Origin: QUBU01 sp014337915
Lineage (GTDB): Bacteria; Pseudomonadota; Gammaproteobacteria; Steroidobacterales; GCA-2729495
Assembly (NCBI GenBank): GCA_030263395.1
Contig: SZOW01000025.1
Coordinates: forward strand, 1-19,890
Length of the DNA: 19,890 nt
Direction of reading: 5' to 3'
In this document: positions 1 to 8,584 of the stretch, one piece after another
Numbering within the stretch: the first letter of the stretch is position 1
How the letters are laid out: each line of letters opens with the position of its first letter
The notes under the pieces: model-generated
Databases searched by the model: none
Told to the model about the DNA's origin: nothing
Seen by the model: only the letters and a program-made list of their open reading frames with translations
Translations under genes and position numbers: made by a program

Positions 1-1
1 C

Positions 2-706
2 GGCCAGCCGAGCGTGCAGCGCTGGGACGGTGGCCCTGGCTGCACGAACTACGCGCAGTACACCAACTGCATCAACCCGGCGAGCCAGATGGCGGCCCGC
101 GGCATGACGGCCTCGACGGCGGTCTGGGACTGGAACCCGGTCACCGGCGTGCTGTCGATGACCGGCATGTTCAATACCGCCTCCTCGCTCAGCAGCCAGT
201 CCATGGGACCGATGGTCATTGGTGACAAGGTCACCGACATGACCATCGACACCACCAACAACATCACCACGGCAGCGACCTACAACTGCATCGAAGGCAA
301 CTTCCTGGCAGGTGTGGGTGCCAACGGCTGCCTCAACATCAGCATCGGTGGTGATTTCGTCGACAGCAGCTCGGCGGCCTACAACGTCGGCGGCAACGCC
401 AACTGCGTGGTCCGCACGATCGGTGGTGACGACGTCAGCACGGGCAACCCCCGCACGCTGATGAGCACCGCTGGTGGCGGTGGTTGCGACGCCGGTGACG
501 GCGCCTTCAACCTCTGGGAGGTGGTGTCCTACACCGGCCCCGGTGGCCAGCTGGTCATCTCCAACAACACGGACCTGTTTGCCGCCGGCGTCAACTACCT
601 GACGTTCTCCGTGGCCAACGAAGTCCCGGTCCCGGCCGCTGCCTGGCTGCTGGCACCTGCGGTGCTCGCCGCCGGTCGCTTCAGCCGCCGCCGCAAGGCT
701 GCCTGA
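2..706 (+). CDS. VPLPA/PEP-CTERM sorted extracellular protein (3' part)
   Basis: The reading frame is open to the left edge of the window, so the true start lies upstream. The GTG at 14 is only the first start-like codon. The visible part, about 235 residues, is rich in Gly, Asn, Thr and Ser and contains several Cys, as expected for a secreted structural protein. The C-terminus is diagnostic: the motif VPVPAAAWLL, a short hydrophobic stretch, then a basic tail (RRRKAA). This matches the VPLPA variant of the PEP-CTERM sorting signal. Family knowledge says such proteins are exported by Sec, processed by a membrane exosortase and often found with exopolysaccharide or biofilm matrix. No exosortase gene is in the window. 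The specific role of the N-terminal region is not recognisable. A terminator follows about 50 bases after the stop. Confidence 0.8.
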   Translation, partial: GQPSVQRWDGGPGCTNYAQYTNCINPASQMAARGMTASTAVWDWNPVTGVLSMTGMFNTASSLSSQSMGPMVIGDKVTDMTIDTTNNITTAATYNCIEGNFLAGVGANGCLNISIGGDFVDSSSAAYNVGGNANCVVRTIGGDDVSTGNPRTLMSTAGGGGCDAGDGAFNLWEVVSYTGPGGQLVISNNTDLFAAGVNYLTFSVANEVPVPAAAWLLAPAVLAAGRFSRRRKAA

Positions 707-754
707 GGACTACGACGCGACCCTTCGATTCCCTCCAGGGAGTCAGAAAGAAAA

Positions 755-780
755 CCCCGCCGCAAGGCGGGGTTTTTTTT
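755..780 (+). terminator. Rho-independent terminator after the PEP-CTERM gene
   Basis: A perfect 7-bp GC stem (755-761 CCCCGCC paired with 766-772 GGCGGGG) encloses a GCAA tetraloop. Eight T residues follow at 773-780 and A residues precede it at 751-754. It ends the plus-strand gene. The flanking A run is short, so reverse termination of the gene at 813-2030 would be weaker. Confidence 0.93.
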
Positions 781-812
781 GGTCGGGCGAAAATTGACTC
801 AGCCGTCTGCGC

Positions 813-2030
813 TTACGGCCGCAGGCGCCGGATGGCGACCGGCAGGTCCTGTTCCACGCCGTCGCGGCTGATGCGGGCGATCACGCTGTCACCCCAGCGG
901 TAGGCGGCAAACACGCGGTTCAGCGTGTTCGACGAATCGATCGTGGTGCCGTCGATGCTGAGCAGCACATCGCCCACCCTGAGCCCGGCGCGGTCGGCGA
1001 CCGAGTCCTTGCTCACCTGGATGATCTGGCCCGTGGCCTTGCCGAAGGAGCCCATCAGCGAGACGCCGAGCGTCGGGTAGACCGTGGCGCGCTCCTCGGG
1101 CAGGCCCCAGACGAAGTTGGCGAGGGAGGCGCGCACCTGCTTCACCGGCTTGCCTTCGTCGTCCACCACCGTGACCGGCACCAGCGAGCTGATCCGGCCG
1201 TCGTAGAACGGGTCGATCTGGCGTTCGGCGCCGAGGCCGTAGGTGACGTGGCCGGCGCCGATCAGCACCACCATGATGGCCTTCTCGCCGCCGTCGGCCT
1301 TGAGCGCCTGCAGGGCGTTCCAGCCCATGGTGCCATCCCACATCATCTGCGCGCGGTACAGGCCCTCGAGCATCGGGCCCTTCATGTGCAGCGCATCCTC
1401 GCGGTCGAAGACGCTGCGGAACAGGGTCTTGTAATCCTCGGTCGCCGGCGCGATCTGCGGCGGCAGGTGGGCGCGCGCCTCCGGCGCCAGCGCCTCGAAG
1501 CCCTTGTTGCGCACCGTGTTGACGTCGGGCCGCGGGCTGTTGAGCGCGTACATGCGCAGGCCGTGGTCACGGGCGTAGAGGAAGATGTCGCGGTAATAGT
1601 TCCAGTTGTAGCTCCAGTTCCCGTACCAGTTGCCGAGCGCCAGGAAGCCCTCTTCCGTGTAGCGGCCGGCCACCCAGTTGTCGAGCACCGCCTGCTCGGT
1701 GTAGGGGAACATCTCCAGGCCGATCATGACTTGGCGGCCGGCCTCGTGCAGCGCCTTGATGGTGCGGAACTGCACGTGGTGGAAGTCGAGGTTGGTGTGG
1801 TTCTCGCCGATGAAGAGGATGCCGCTGCCGGCGAGGCGGCGCGCCATCTCGGCCGGGGTGACCAGGTCGCCTTTCGCGGTGTCGCGGATGCCGTCGAGCA
1901 CCAGTGGCTGTTCCTGGCCGCTGCGGGCCGGGTCGCCGATCTTCAGGTGCAGCGAGTCCTGGCTGGCCCAGGCGGCGGCCGGCAGGGTGGCGGCGATGGC
2001 CGCGAGCAGGATGTTGCGACAGGGCTTCAT
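813..2030 (-). CDS. ChaN/TIKI-like haem-binding-type protein with C-terminal PDZ domain
   Basis: The protein has 405 residues. The start at 2030 was chosen because GGAGG lies 6 bases upstream (2041-2037) and a Sec signal peptide begins at once (residues 1-22, cleavage near AWA-S). The frame continues upstream to 2234 but reads through the divergent intergenic region. The ChaN-like domain (Cofac_haem_bdg, TIKI superfamily) covers about residues 45-285. It shows GENH at 75-78, FHH at 83-85, GLEMFP at 104-109 and GAGH at 258-261, the conserved Glu/His positions of this fold. A PDZ domain follows at about 318-400 with the carboxylate-loop-like segment ADRAGLRVGDVLLSIDG. Relatives are periplasmic or lipid-anchored and linked to haem/iron uptake or metal-dependent proteolysis. 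There is no lipobox here, so a soluble periplasmic protein is likely. Substrate unknown. Confidence 0.85.
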   Translation of the reverse strand: MKPCRNILLAAIAATLPAAAWASQDSLHLKIGDPARSGQEQPLVLDGIRDTAKGDLVTPAEMARRLAGSGILFIGENHTNLDFHHVQFRTIKALHEAGRQVMIGLEMFPYTEQAVLDNWVAGRYTEEGFLALGNWYGNWSYNWNYYRDIFLYARDHGLRMYALNSPRPDVNTVRNKGFEALAPEARAHLPPQIAPATEDYKTLFRSVFDREDALHMKGPMLEGLYRAQMMWDGTMGWNALQALKADGGEKAIMVVLIGAGHVTYGLGAERQIDPFYDGRISSLVPVTVVDDEGKPVKQVRASLANFVWGLPEERATVYPTLGVSLMGSFGKATGQIIQVSKDSVADRAGLRVGDVLLSIDGTTIDSSNTLNRVFAAYRWGDSVIARISRDGVEQDLPVAIRRLRP

Positions 2031-2036
2031 GGTGGG

Positions 2037-2041
2037 CCTCC
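2037..2041 (-). promoter_or_regulatory. Ribosome binding site fixing the ChaN-like start
   Basis: GGAGG on the minus strand, 6 bases before the ATG at 2030. It decides for this start over the upstream in-frame codons. Confidence 0.75.
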
Positions 2042-2046
2042 GTGGA

Positions 2047-2069
2047 AATCGTGCGATCATGCCACGATT
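2047..2069. promoter_or_regulatory. Dyad in a divergent intergenic region (possible operator)
   Basis: AATCGTG (2047-2053) and CACGATT (2063-2069) form a perfect 7-bp inverted repeat around a 9-base spacer. It lies in the 76-base gap between the divergent ChaN-like and M1 aminopeptidase genes, a position suited to a shared operator. A 7-bp dyad can arise by chance, and no convincing sigma-70 boxes were found beside it. Confidence 0.3.
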
Positions 2070-2095
2070 CGGCGCCGCTGTTGCGCCGTTGCCGG

Positions 2096-2099
2096 GGAG
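2096..2099 (+). promoter_or_regulatory. Ribosome binding site favouring the ATG at 2107
   Basis: GGAG within GGGGAGA at 2094-2100. It is 7 bases from the ATG at 2107 but only 1 base from the alternative ATG at 2101, so 2107 is preferred. Confidence 0.55.
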
Positions 2100-2106
2100 A
2101 ATGTCC

Positions 2107-4827
2107 ATGCGCATGTTGCCAGGCCTCGTCGTTCTTGCCGCGCTTGCGTTGTTGCCGGTCACTGCGACGCCGGCGGCGGAGCCCGCGCAGCCCGTGGATG
2201 CGCCGCCACCGGTGCCCACCGGCCGGCTTGGCATGGCGGTCGTGCCCAGCGCCTACCGGCTGGAGCTGACGCTGCTACCCGACCAGCCCAGCTTCTCCGG
2301 GCGCGCGCAGATCGATGTGCGCGTCGCTGCGGCGACCCGGGTGATCTACCTGCATGGCAACGGCCTGGAGGTGAGCAGCGCGGTGCTGAAGCCGGCGGAT
2401 GGCGCCCCGCTGGTGGCCAGCTATGAGCAGGTGGATCCGCTGGGCGTGGCGCGCCTGGATTTCGCCAGCCCGGTGCCGGCGGGCCCGGCCACGCTGGAAT
2501 TCGCCTGGACCGCGCCGTTCCGCGAGCGCGCCGACGGCCCCTACCGTTCCAGCGTGGGTGGCCAGTCCTACATGTTCACGCAGTTCGAGGCCATCGATGC
2601 CCGGCGCATGTTTCCCGGCTTCGACGAGCCGGCGTTCAAGACGCCCTACGACATCAGCGTCATCACCCGCGCGGACAGCAGCGTGGTGGGCAATGCGCCG
2701 GTGGTCCGCGAGGAGGCCGCGGGCGCGGGCCTGAAGCGCGTGGTGCTGGCGCGTACCGCGCCGCTGCCGAGCTACCTGGTCGAAGTCGCCGTCGGCCCCT
2801 TCGACGTGGTGGCCGCGCCGCCGGTGCCGCCGAACCGCGTGCGCCGCGAGCCGCTGCCGCTGCGCGCGATCGCCACCCGCGGCAAAGCGCCGCGCCTGCA
2901 TTACGCGCTGGACAACACGCCGCGGATCCTCGCCTTCCTCGAGGAGTACTTCGACCGCGAGTACCCCTACGCCAAGCTCGATCTCATCGCCTCGCCCGAG
3001 TTCGGCACCAACGCCATGGAGAATGCCGCTGCCATCGTCTACGGCGACCAGCGCATCCTGCTCGATGCCAGCAGTTCGCTGGAGCAGCAGCGCGGCTTCG
3101 GCGTGATCCATGCCCACGAGATCTCGCACCACTGGTTCGGCAACCTGGTGACGCCGAAGTGGTGGGATGACATCTGGCTCAACGAGAGTTTCGCCAACTG
3201 GATGGGCAACAAGGCCGCCAATGCCTGGCGGCCGGAGCTGCAGCTGGATGTGCTGCCGCTGCAGGAGGCGCTGGCGGCCATGCAGCTCGACAGCCGCATC
3301 GCCGCGCGGCGCATCCGCCAGCCGGTGGACAGCAATATGCAGATCGGCAGCTCCTTCGACGCCATCACCTACCTCAAGGGCGGTGGCGTGCTGTCGATGT
3401 TCGAGGGCTACCTCGGCGAGGAGGCATTCCGCGCCGGCATCCGTACGCATATGCGCCGCTTCCCCTACGGTGTCGCCGATGTCGAGGACTTCATGGCCTC
3501 GCTGGCCCAGGGCTCGGGGCGCGCCGACGTAGTGCCGGCGTTCCGCAGCTTCATCGACCAGCCCGGCGTGCCGCTGGTGAGTGTCGCCGTGCACTGCGAC
3601 GCGCAGGGCGCGAGCCTCGAGCTGCGGCAGGAGCGCTACCTGCCGCTCGGTTCACGCGGCGAGCGTGGCCAGACCTGGCAGATCCCGATGTGCCTGCGCT
3701 ACGGCGACGGTCAGTCGCTGGCGAAGCAGTGCGTGCTGCTCAGGGAGGCCAGCGCCCGTGTCCCGCTCGAAGGCAAGGCCTGCCCCAGCGTGGTGATGCC
3801 CAATGCGGGCGGTGCCGGTTACTACCGCTTCGCGCTCGACGACGCGCACTGGCGCGCGCTGGTCGCCGCTTTCCCGGCGCTGAGCCAGCGCGAGGGCCTG
3901 GTTCTTGCCGACAGCCTGTCGGCCGCCTTCCAGGCCGGGCGGCTGCCGACCGCGGAGCTGCTGGCGGCGCTCCGCGTCATCGGCAACGCACCGCAGGCGG
4001 CGCTGGCGCTCGCGCCTCGCGCCGACCTGATCCGCATGCGCGACGCGCTGGTTCCGGCGGCGGATCGCGGCCGCATCGAGGCATTGATGCGCGAGATCTG
4101 GCGGCCGCGTTTCGATGCCCTGGTGGCGGAGCAGGGTCCGCAGGCGGCGGAGTTCGCCGCGCGCGAGGCGCCGCCGCCCGCCACGGCAGCGGCGGTGAAT
4201 GCCGCGCTGCTGCGCACCGGGCTGATCCGCCTGCTGGCCCTGGAGGCCAACGATGCGCCGCTGCGTGCGCGGCTGGCCGCGCAGGCCAGGCAGTACCTGC
4301 GCATGGGCCAGCCGGAGGGCCTCGACCGGACGGCCCTGGAGCCGGCGCTGGTGGAGATCGCGCTGCGCGCCGGAGTGCAGGACTACGGTGCGCCCTTCGT
4401 CGATGTGCTGCTCGCGCGCATGCTGGCCTCCAGCGATGCGCAGTTCCGCGCCGAGGCGGCGGCCGCGCTATCCAATACGGATGACCCGGCGCTGGGTGCG
4501 CGGGTGCGCGAGCTGGTCATGGACCCGCGGCTGCGCGCCCGCGAGCCGACCACGCTGCTGTTCGCGCTGGCCGGGCGCGCCAGCCAGCGGCGCGCCACCT
4601 TCGAATGGTTCAAGGCCAACCAGCCAGCCTTCACCGCGCAGCTCCCGCCCTTCGCGCTGCGCAACCTGCCGCGGCTAGCCGATGGCTTCTGCTCGCAGCC
4701 CGAAGCCAGGGAAGTCGAAGACTACTTCCGGCCGCTGGTCGCCACCTGGCCCGGCGCCGCCCGCAGCCTCGCCGAGACCGTCGAAGGCATCGAACTCTGC
4801 GCCGCCCTCCGGGAAAAAGGTGCCTGA
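2107..4827 (+). CDS. Secreted M1 family aminopeptidase (gluzincin)
   Basis: About 906 residues. The start at 2107 is preferred on Shine-Dalgarno spacing; an ATG at 2101 is possible. A hydrophobic signal peptide (about residues 1-23) sends it to the periplasm or outside. An M1 N-terminal beta domain leads into the catalytic domain. The exopeptidase motif reads NAMEN at 302-306. The zinc site is HEISH at 337-341, followed after 18 residues by Glu360, the canonical HExxH-x18-E. Tyr422 in ITYLKG is the expected transition-state tyrosine. An alpha-helical ERAP1_C-like domain fills about 530-900. All catalytic residues are present, so it should remove N-terminal amino acids from peptides. The last five codons and the stop (REKGA then TGA at 4825-4827) run into the left arm of a 59-bp palindrome, so the native C-terminus may have been replaced. 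It converges on the M1-M28 gene. Confidence 0.93.
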   Translation: MRMLPGLVVLAALALLPVTATPAAEPAQPVDAPPPVPTGRLGMAVVPSAYRLELTLLPDQPSFSGRAQIDVRVAAATRVIYLHGNGLEVSSAVLKPADGAPLVASYEQVDPLGVARLDFASPVPAGPATLEFAWTAPFRERADGPYRSSVGGQSYMFTQFEAIDARRMFPGFDEPAFKTPYDISVITRADSSVVGNAPVVREEAAGAGLKRVVLARTAPLPSYLVEVAVGPFDVVAAPPVPPNRVRREPLPLRAIATRGKAPRLHYALDNTPRILAFLEEYFDREYPYAKLDLIASPEFGTNAMENAAAIVYGDQRILLDASSSLEQQRGFGVIHAHEISHHWFGNLVTPKWWDDIWLNESFANWMGNKAANAWRPELQLDVLPLQEALAAMQLDSRIAARRIRQPVDSNMQIGSSFDAITYLKGGGVLSMFEGYLGEEAFRAGIRTHMRRFPYGVADVEDFMASLAQGSGRADVVPAFRSFIDQPGVPLVSVAVHCDAQGASLELRQERYLPLGSRGERGQTWQIPMCLRYGDGQSLAKQCVLLREASARVPLEGKACPSVVMPNAGGAGYYRFALDDAHWRALVAAFPALSQREGLVLADSLSAAFQAGRLPTAELLAALRVIGNAPQAALALAPRADLIRMRDALVPAADRGRIEALMREIWRPRFDALVAEQGPQAAEFAAREAPPPATAAAVNAALLRTGLIRLLALEANDAPLRARLAAQARQYLRMGQPEGLDRTALEPALVEIALRAGVQDYGAPFVDVLLARMLASSDAQFRAEAAAALSNTDDPALGARVRELVMDPRLRAREPTTLLFALAGRASQRRATFEWFKANQPAFTAQLPPFALRNLPRLADGFCSQPEAREVEDYFRPLVATWPGAARSLAETVEGIELCAALREKGA

Positions 4828-4935
4828 CATATTTAAGGAAAAAGGTGCCGGATTTATTTATTTGGCTTGTCGCTAACAAGCCAAATAAATAAATCCGGCA
4901 CCTTTTTCCTTAAATATGTCAGGCACCTTTTTCCC
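4811..4935. repeat. Hairpin element A: perfect 59-bp inverted repeat, 7-base loop
   Basis: The left arm is 4811-4869 and the right arm 4877-4935, perfectly complementary, with loop 4870-4876. Each arm contains two stacked units that share the 13-base head GGAAAAAGGTGCC (4812-4824 and 4837-4849, 25 bases apart), followed by different AT-rich tails. The element sits between two convergent genes and contains the stop codon of the upstream one. T runs after the GGCACC heads on both strands mean it can act as a bidirectional terminator. The perfect arms point to recent formation or ongoing homogenisation. It resembles REP/RAYT-type palindromes in design. Confidence 0.95.
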
Positions 4936-4943
4936 TTTTTCCA

Positions 4944-7900
4944 TCAGCGGGCGGCGAGTTCGGCTTCTCCCTGCATGGCGGCGCCGGCGCGGGTCCACTC
5001 GAGATGGACCTTGTCGCCGGGCTGGTGCTTGCGCAGCAGTTCGTTGAAGCCGGCGAGGCCGGCGACGGGTTCGCCACCGAAGCGCAGCAGGATGTCGCCT
5101 GCCTTCATGCCGGCCTTCTCGGCCGGCGAGCCGGGGACGACGCTGTCGAGGCGCAGGCCGGGGCCCTGGAAGGCGAAGTCCGGCATGGCGCCGAGCGAGA
5201 CCTTGCGGCGGTCACCCGAAGCGGCGGGCGGCGGCACACCGCTGCCGACGCCGGCACCGGTCACGGTGAGGCGCTGCTCGGTGGAGGCGAGGTACTCGAT
5301 CGCCTCGGTCACTACCGTCGCCACCTTGACCATGCCGGCGGCGTCCACCGTGTCCGGCGTGTCACTCGGCCGGTGATAGTGCAGCGTCGCGTTGCCGAAC
5401 ACCTGCACGCCGGGGATGCCCTGGTCGATGAAGGCCTGCTGGTCCGAGGACACGCTGGCGCCAACCACGCTGCGCGTGGGGATGCCGGTGATCGCGGTGA
5501 TGCCGCTGAACACGAACGGCCACTCGCGCGCGCTCTCGGTGGCGAGGATCGACACCGGGTGCTCGCCGAGGCTGCCGACGGTGTCGAGGTTAAGGTCGCC
5601 GATGATGCCGGAGAGCGGCACCGGCGTCGGATGCTTCACGTAGTAGCGTGAGCCGAGCAGCCCCGACTCCTCGCCGGTGAAGGCGATGAAGACGATGCTG
5701 CGCGGCGGGGGCGGCCGCGCGGCCAGCGCCCGCGCCACCTCGATCATCACCGCCACGCCGCTGGCGTTGTCATCGGCGCCGGGATGGATCTTGCCGATGG
5801 CATCGGCGCGCGCATCCGGCCAGCCGAAGCCGAGGTGGTCGTAGTGCGCGGTGAGCAGCGCCGCCTGGCCGGCGAAGCGCGGGTCGGAGCCTGGCAGCAC
5901 GCCGATCACGTTGCGCAGCGTGCGCTCCTGCTTGTCCTGGCCGCCGACGGCGGTGAAGGACTGGAACCAGCCGCCATCGCCGGCGCCCGGCTGCAGGCCA
6001 GCCGCGGCGAACTGGTCGCGGATGTAGTCGCCCGAGGCGGCGAGGCCGGCGCTGCCGAAGCCGCGGCCCTCGCGTTCCGGCGCCGCCAGCCAGTCGACAT
6101 GCGACATCAGCCGCGCGGCGGAGTAGGCCGGCGGCGGCTCGGCCAGCGGCATGCGCTTCGGCAGCCGGGCCAGCACCACCGGTGCGCCGGCCTCCTGCAG
6201 GTTCACCAGCAGCGGTGAATCGGTGGCCAGCCACTCGCCCTTGGCGCTGTTGGCGGCATCGGCGCCGCTGAAGGCCAGCCAGGAGTACTTGCCGTAGTGG
6301 GGCAGCTTGCGGCCCAGCGCGGCGATGGCGGCGGGCGGATCGGCGGTGATCCAGCCGATGGCGAGGCGCGGGTCGGCCGGGTGACGGCGCGTGATCACCA
6401 GCGAGTTGCCGGCGAAAGCGATCGCCTTGCCGCCGATGGTGACGCCACTGGCGCCGACCTCGAGACCCTGGGCGCGGTCGCTGCCGAAGAGCTTCGCGGC
6501 CAGGCGGTTCTGGCGGCCGAGGATCCAGGTGCTGCGGTCCTTCGGCAGCGCGGTCAGCTCGCGGTCGCTGACCACGGTGACGTGGCTGGCCGGGCTCTCC
6601 CAGCCCTTGAGCATGGCGCGCCAGGCGGCCTGGTCGGCCTCCGGCACCACCGCGGTGACCTCGGTGGCACCGAACAGCTGGCCGATGCTCGGCGCGGTCT
6701 CGCGCGGGTCGAGCACGCGGAACAGGTCGAACTCCGGATCCACCTCGACGCCGAGCGGCTTCGATGCGGTCTCGACGCGAAACGCCGTGGTCGCCTCGCG
6801 GCTGGCGATGCTGGTGACCAGTGGCTCGCCGGTGGTGGCGACCACCAGCGGCACCGCGAGGTCGTAGGGCCCGGCCTGGCGCTGGCGCAGCGTGCCGGTG
6901 ACGATGAAGCCCTTGCCGCCGCGCGTGACTTTCACGCCCTCGACGGCAACGTCGGCCGCGCCGGTGCGATTCACCCACTCGTCGAAGAAGCGGCCGAGGT
7001 CGCGGCCGCTGACGGCCTCGAAGGCGGCGCGCACATCGGCGAAGCTGGCGCGCTTGCCGCGGTCATCCTTGTAGAACCGCGCCAGCGCCTTGCGGAACGT
7101 ATCGTCGCCGAGCGCGCGGCGCAGCATGTGGAAGCCCATCAGCGTCTTGCCGTAGCCCACCGCTTCGGTGGCGGCGCTGTGGCGCGAACGGAACTCCCGG
7201 AGCGGGAAGTCGCCGCTGCTGGCGGCGAAGTCGCGATAGCGCTTCAGGGTATCGCGGCGGTACTCGGCGCCCTGGCCCTCGACTTCCTTGAGCAGGTGGT
7301 CGGCGAGGTAGGCCGTCAGCCCCTCGCACCAGTTGCCGCTGGCGTAATCGACGTAGACCGAGTTGCCCCACCAGTTGTGCAGGATCTCGTGCGGGTAGGA
7401 GGAGGTGAGGATGAAGGGAAAGCGGATGATCTGCGGCCCGAGCAGCGTGTAGGACGGCATGCCGTAGCCGGTCTCCCAGAAATTTTCCACCAGCGCGAAC
7501 TTCTCGTAGGGGTAGGGCCCGATGAGTTCGCTGTACATGCGCAGGTAGCGGCTGGTGGCGTCGAGGTACTTCTGCGCCAGCGCGGGGTCGGCCTCGTGCA
7601 GGTAGACCTGCGCCTCGATCTTGCCGGTCCTGGCGCTGTACTCGACCAGCGGGCCGCCGGCGAGCGAGATCTCGTCGACCGCCGAGGGTGTGGTCCAGCG
7701 CGCCTTGCCGTCGCTGCCGCTGGAGACGCCGTTGCCCGGCGCGATCAGGTGCCAGCCGGCGGGCGTGTTGACCTCCAGCGAGTAGGTCATGAGTTCGCTC
7801 GCCACGGGCCTGGTGAGCTGCGGGTACCAGAGCGTGCTGCCGGCGAGGTACACGCCCTTCGGGTCGACGATCCCCGGGGTCTCGGCGAAGCTGCGCGCGT

Positions 7901-8387
7901 ATTCCTGCTCGCTCACCTGCGGCTGCATGTCCACCAGGCCGCTGTAATGCAGGCTGAAGCTGGTGGCGCCGGCGGGCAGGGTGACGCGGTAGCGGCTGAC
8001 GCCGCGGCGGCGGGCGGTCTCCTCGCTGGTGCCGTTGATGCCGGAGAAGGCCTCGTCGCCGGCGGCGGCGGGCAACTTTTCCAGCGCCGGGCTCGAGCGG
8101 TCCACCGCGAAGTTGCCGGCGAGCACGAACTCCAGGGCCTGGCCGGCGGCCGCTGCGGGCACGGTCACGGTCACGTCGGCGGCCAGCCGGTGCGTGGCCG
8201 GATCGATCGTGGCGGCGATGCGATAGTCGGGCCACTGCGCGGCAGGCGTGGCGGCCTGCACGGCGGGAGCGAGCACTCCCGTGAGTATCACCGTGAGCAG
8301 CAGCGCCAGCGACAGCGGCAGCGAAAGGAGCCCTGCGCGGCAAACGCTGGCGGCGCGGCGGTTCTTGCGTTGATCGGACATTGTCAT
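4944..8387 (-). CDS. M1 metallopeptidase - M28 aminopeptidase - PDZ fusion, secreted
   Basis: A 1147-residue protein. An alternative ATG at 8381 has slightly better spacing from GGGG. A basic N-terminus and hydrophobic segment (about residues 17-46) form a signal peptide or anchor. The M1-like domain has HEILH at 333-337, but the third zinc ligand, Glu355 in NWCEGL, comes after 17 residues instead of 18. The usual GAMEN is replaced by GMPSYT at 309-314. After a middle region, a complete M28 domain follows: AHYDH (His848), ADDN (871-874), EE in TGEESG (906-907), NLD (Asp935) and YHRPSD (His1005), the full two-zinc ligand set. A PDZ domain ends the protein (about 1055-1140). The likely role is extracytoplasmic peptide breakdown with two aminopeptidase-type centres. 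The stop lies 8 bases beyond hairpin element A. Confidence 0.92.
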   Translation of the reverse strand: MTMSDQRKNRRAASVCRAGLLSLPLSLALLLTVILTGVLAPAVQAATPAAQWPDYRIAATIDPATHRLAADVTVTVPAAAAGQALEFVLAGNFAVDRSSPALEKLPAAAGDEAFSGINGTSEETARRRGVSRYRVTLPAGATSFSLHYSGLVDMQPQVSEQEYARSFAETPGIVDPKGVYLAGSTLWYPQLTRPVASELMTYSLEVNTPAGWHLIAPGNGVSSGSDGKARWTTPSAVDEISLAGGPLVEYSARTGKIEAQVYLHEADPALAQKYLDATSRYLRMYSELIGPYPYEKFALVENFWETGYGMPSYTLLGPQIIRFPFILTSSYPHEILHNWWGNSVYVDYASGNWCEGLTAYLADHLLKEVEGQGAEYRRDTLKRYRDFAASSGDFPLREFRSRHSAATEAVGYGKTLMGFHMLRRALGDDTFRKALARFYKDDRGKRASFADVRAAFEAVSGRDLGRFFDEWVNRTGAADVAVEGVKVTRGGKGFIVTGTLRQRQAGPYDLAVPLVVATTGEPLVTSIASREATTAFRVETASKPLGVEVDPEFDLFRVLDPRETAPSIGQLFGATEVTAVVPEADQAAWRAMLKGWESPASHVTVVSDRELTALPKDRSTWILGRQNRLAAKLFGSDRAQGLEVGASGVTIGGKAIAFAGNSLVITRRHPADPRLAIGWITADPPAAIAALGRKLPHYGKYSWLAFSGADAANSAKGEWLATDSPLLVNLQEAGAPVVLARLPKRMPLAEPPPAYSAARLMSHVDWLAAPEREGRGFGSAGLAASGDYIRDQFAAAGLQPGAGDGGWFQSFTAVGGQDKQERTLRNVIGVLPGSDPRFAGQAALLTAHYDHLGFGWPDARADAIGKIHPGADDNASGVAVMIEVARALAARPPPPRSIVFIAFTGEESGLLGSRYYVKHPTPVPLSGIIGDLNLDTVGSLGEHPVSILATESAREWPFVFSGITAITGIPTRSVVGASVSSDQQAFIDQGIPGVQVFGNATLHYHRPSDTPDTVDAAGMVKVATVVTEAIEYLASTEQRLTVTGAGVGSGVPPPAASGDRRKVSLGAMPDFAFQGPGLRLDSVVPGSPAEKAGMKAGDILLRFGGEPVAGLAGFNELLRKHQPGDKVHLEWTRAGAAMQGEAELAAR

Positions 8388-8584
8388 ACCCCAGTGTCCC
8401 AGCCGTCGGGGACCTTATGTCGCCAGTGTGCCACGGTCGCGCGTGGCGTTCTTGCGTCAAGCTGTCGCAGGGCGGGGCCGGGCGTTTGACAGAAGCGAAG
8501 ATGCGCAACGCCGTGCTTTTCTTCGGGTGGCTGGCTCCAGTACCATCCGGGAAAACGGCCCCGACCGTCAGAAGGATCCCAGGC
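8388..8584. other. Divergent intergenic region between M1-M28 and NAL1-like genes
   Basis: It must hold promoters for both directions. A TTGACA hexamer is present at 8486-8491 (+), but no TATAAT-like box lies 16-18 bases downstream. A weak TACCAT at 8541-8546 is the best minus-10 candidate seen. No terminator or repeat was found. The in-frame ATG at 8501 falls here and is not favoured as the start of the protease gene. Confidence 0.35.
8572..8576 (+). promoter_or_regulatory. Ribosome binding site fixing the GTG start at 8585
   Basis: AAGGA, 8 bases before the GTG at 8585. It decides for this start, which places the signal peptide directly at the N-terminus. Confidence 0.65.

Noticed and set aside
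1726..2106. Upstream extension of the M1 aminopeptidase
   Set aside because: It would overlap the ChaN-like gene and hide the signal peptide. The ATG at 2107 has a well-spaced GGAG.
8486..8491. TTGACA as a minus-35 box for the NAL1-like protease
   Set aside because: The sequence 16-18 bases downstream (about 8508-8515) has no minus-10 resemblance, so the hexamer is likely chance.
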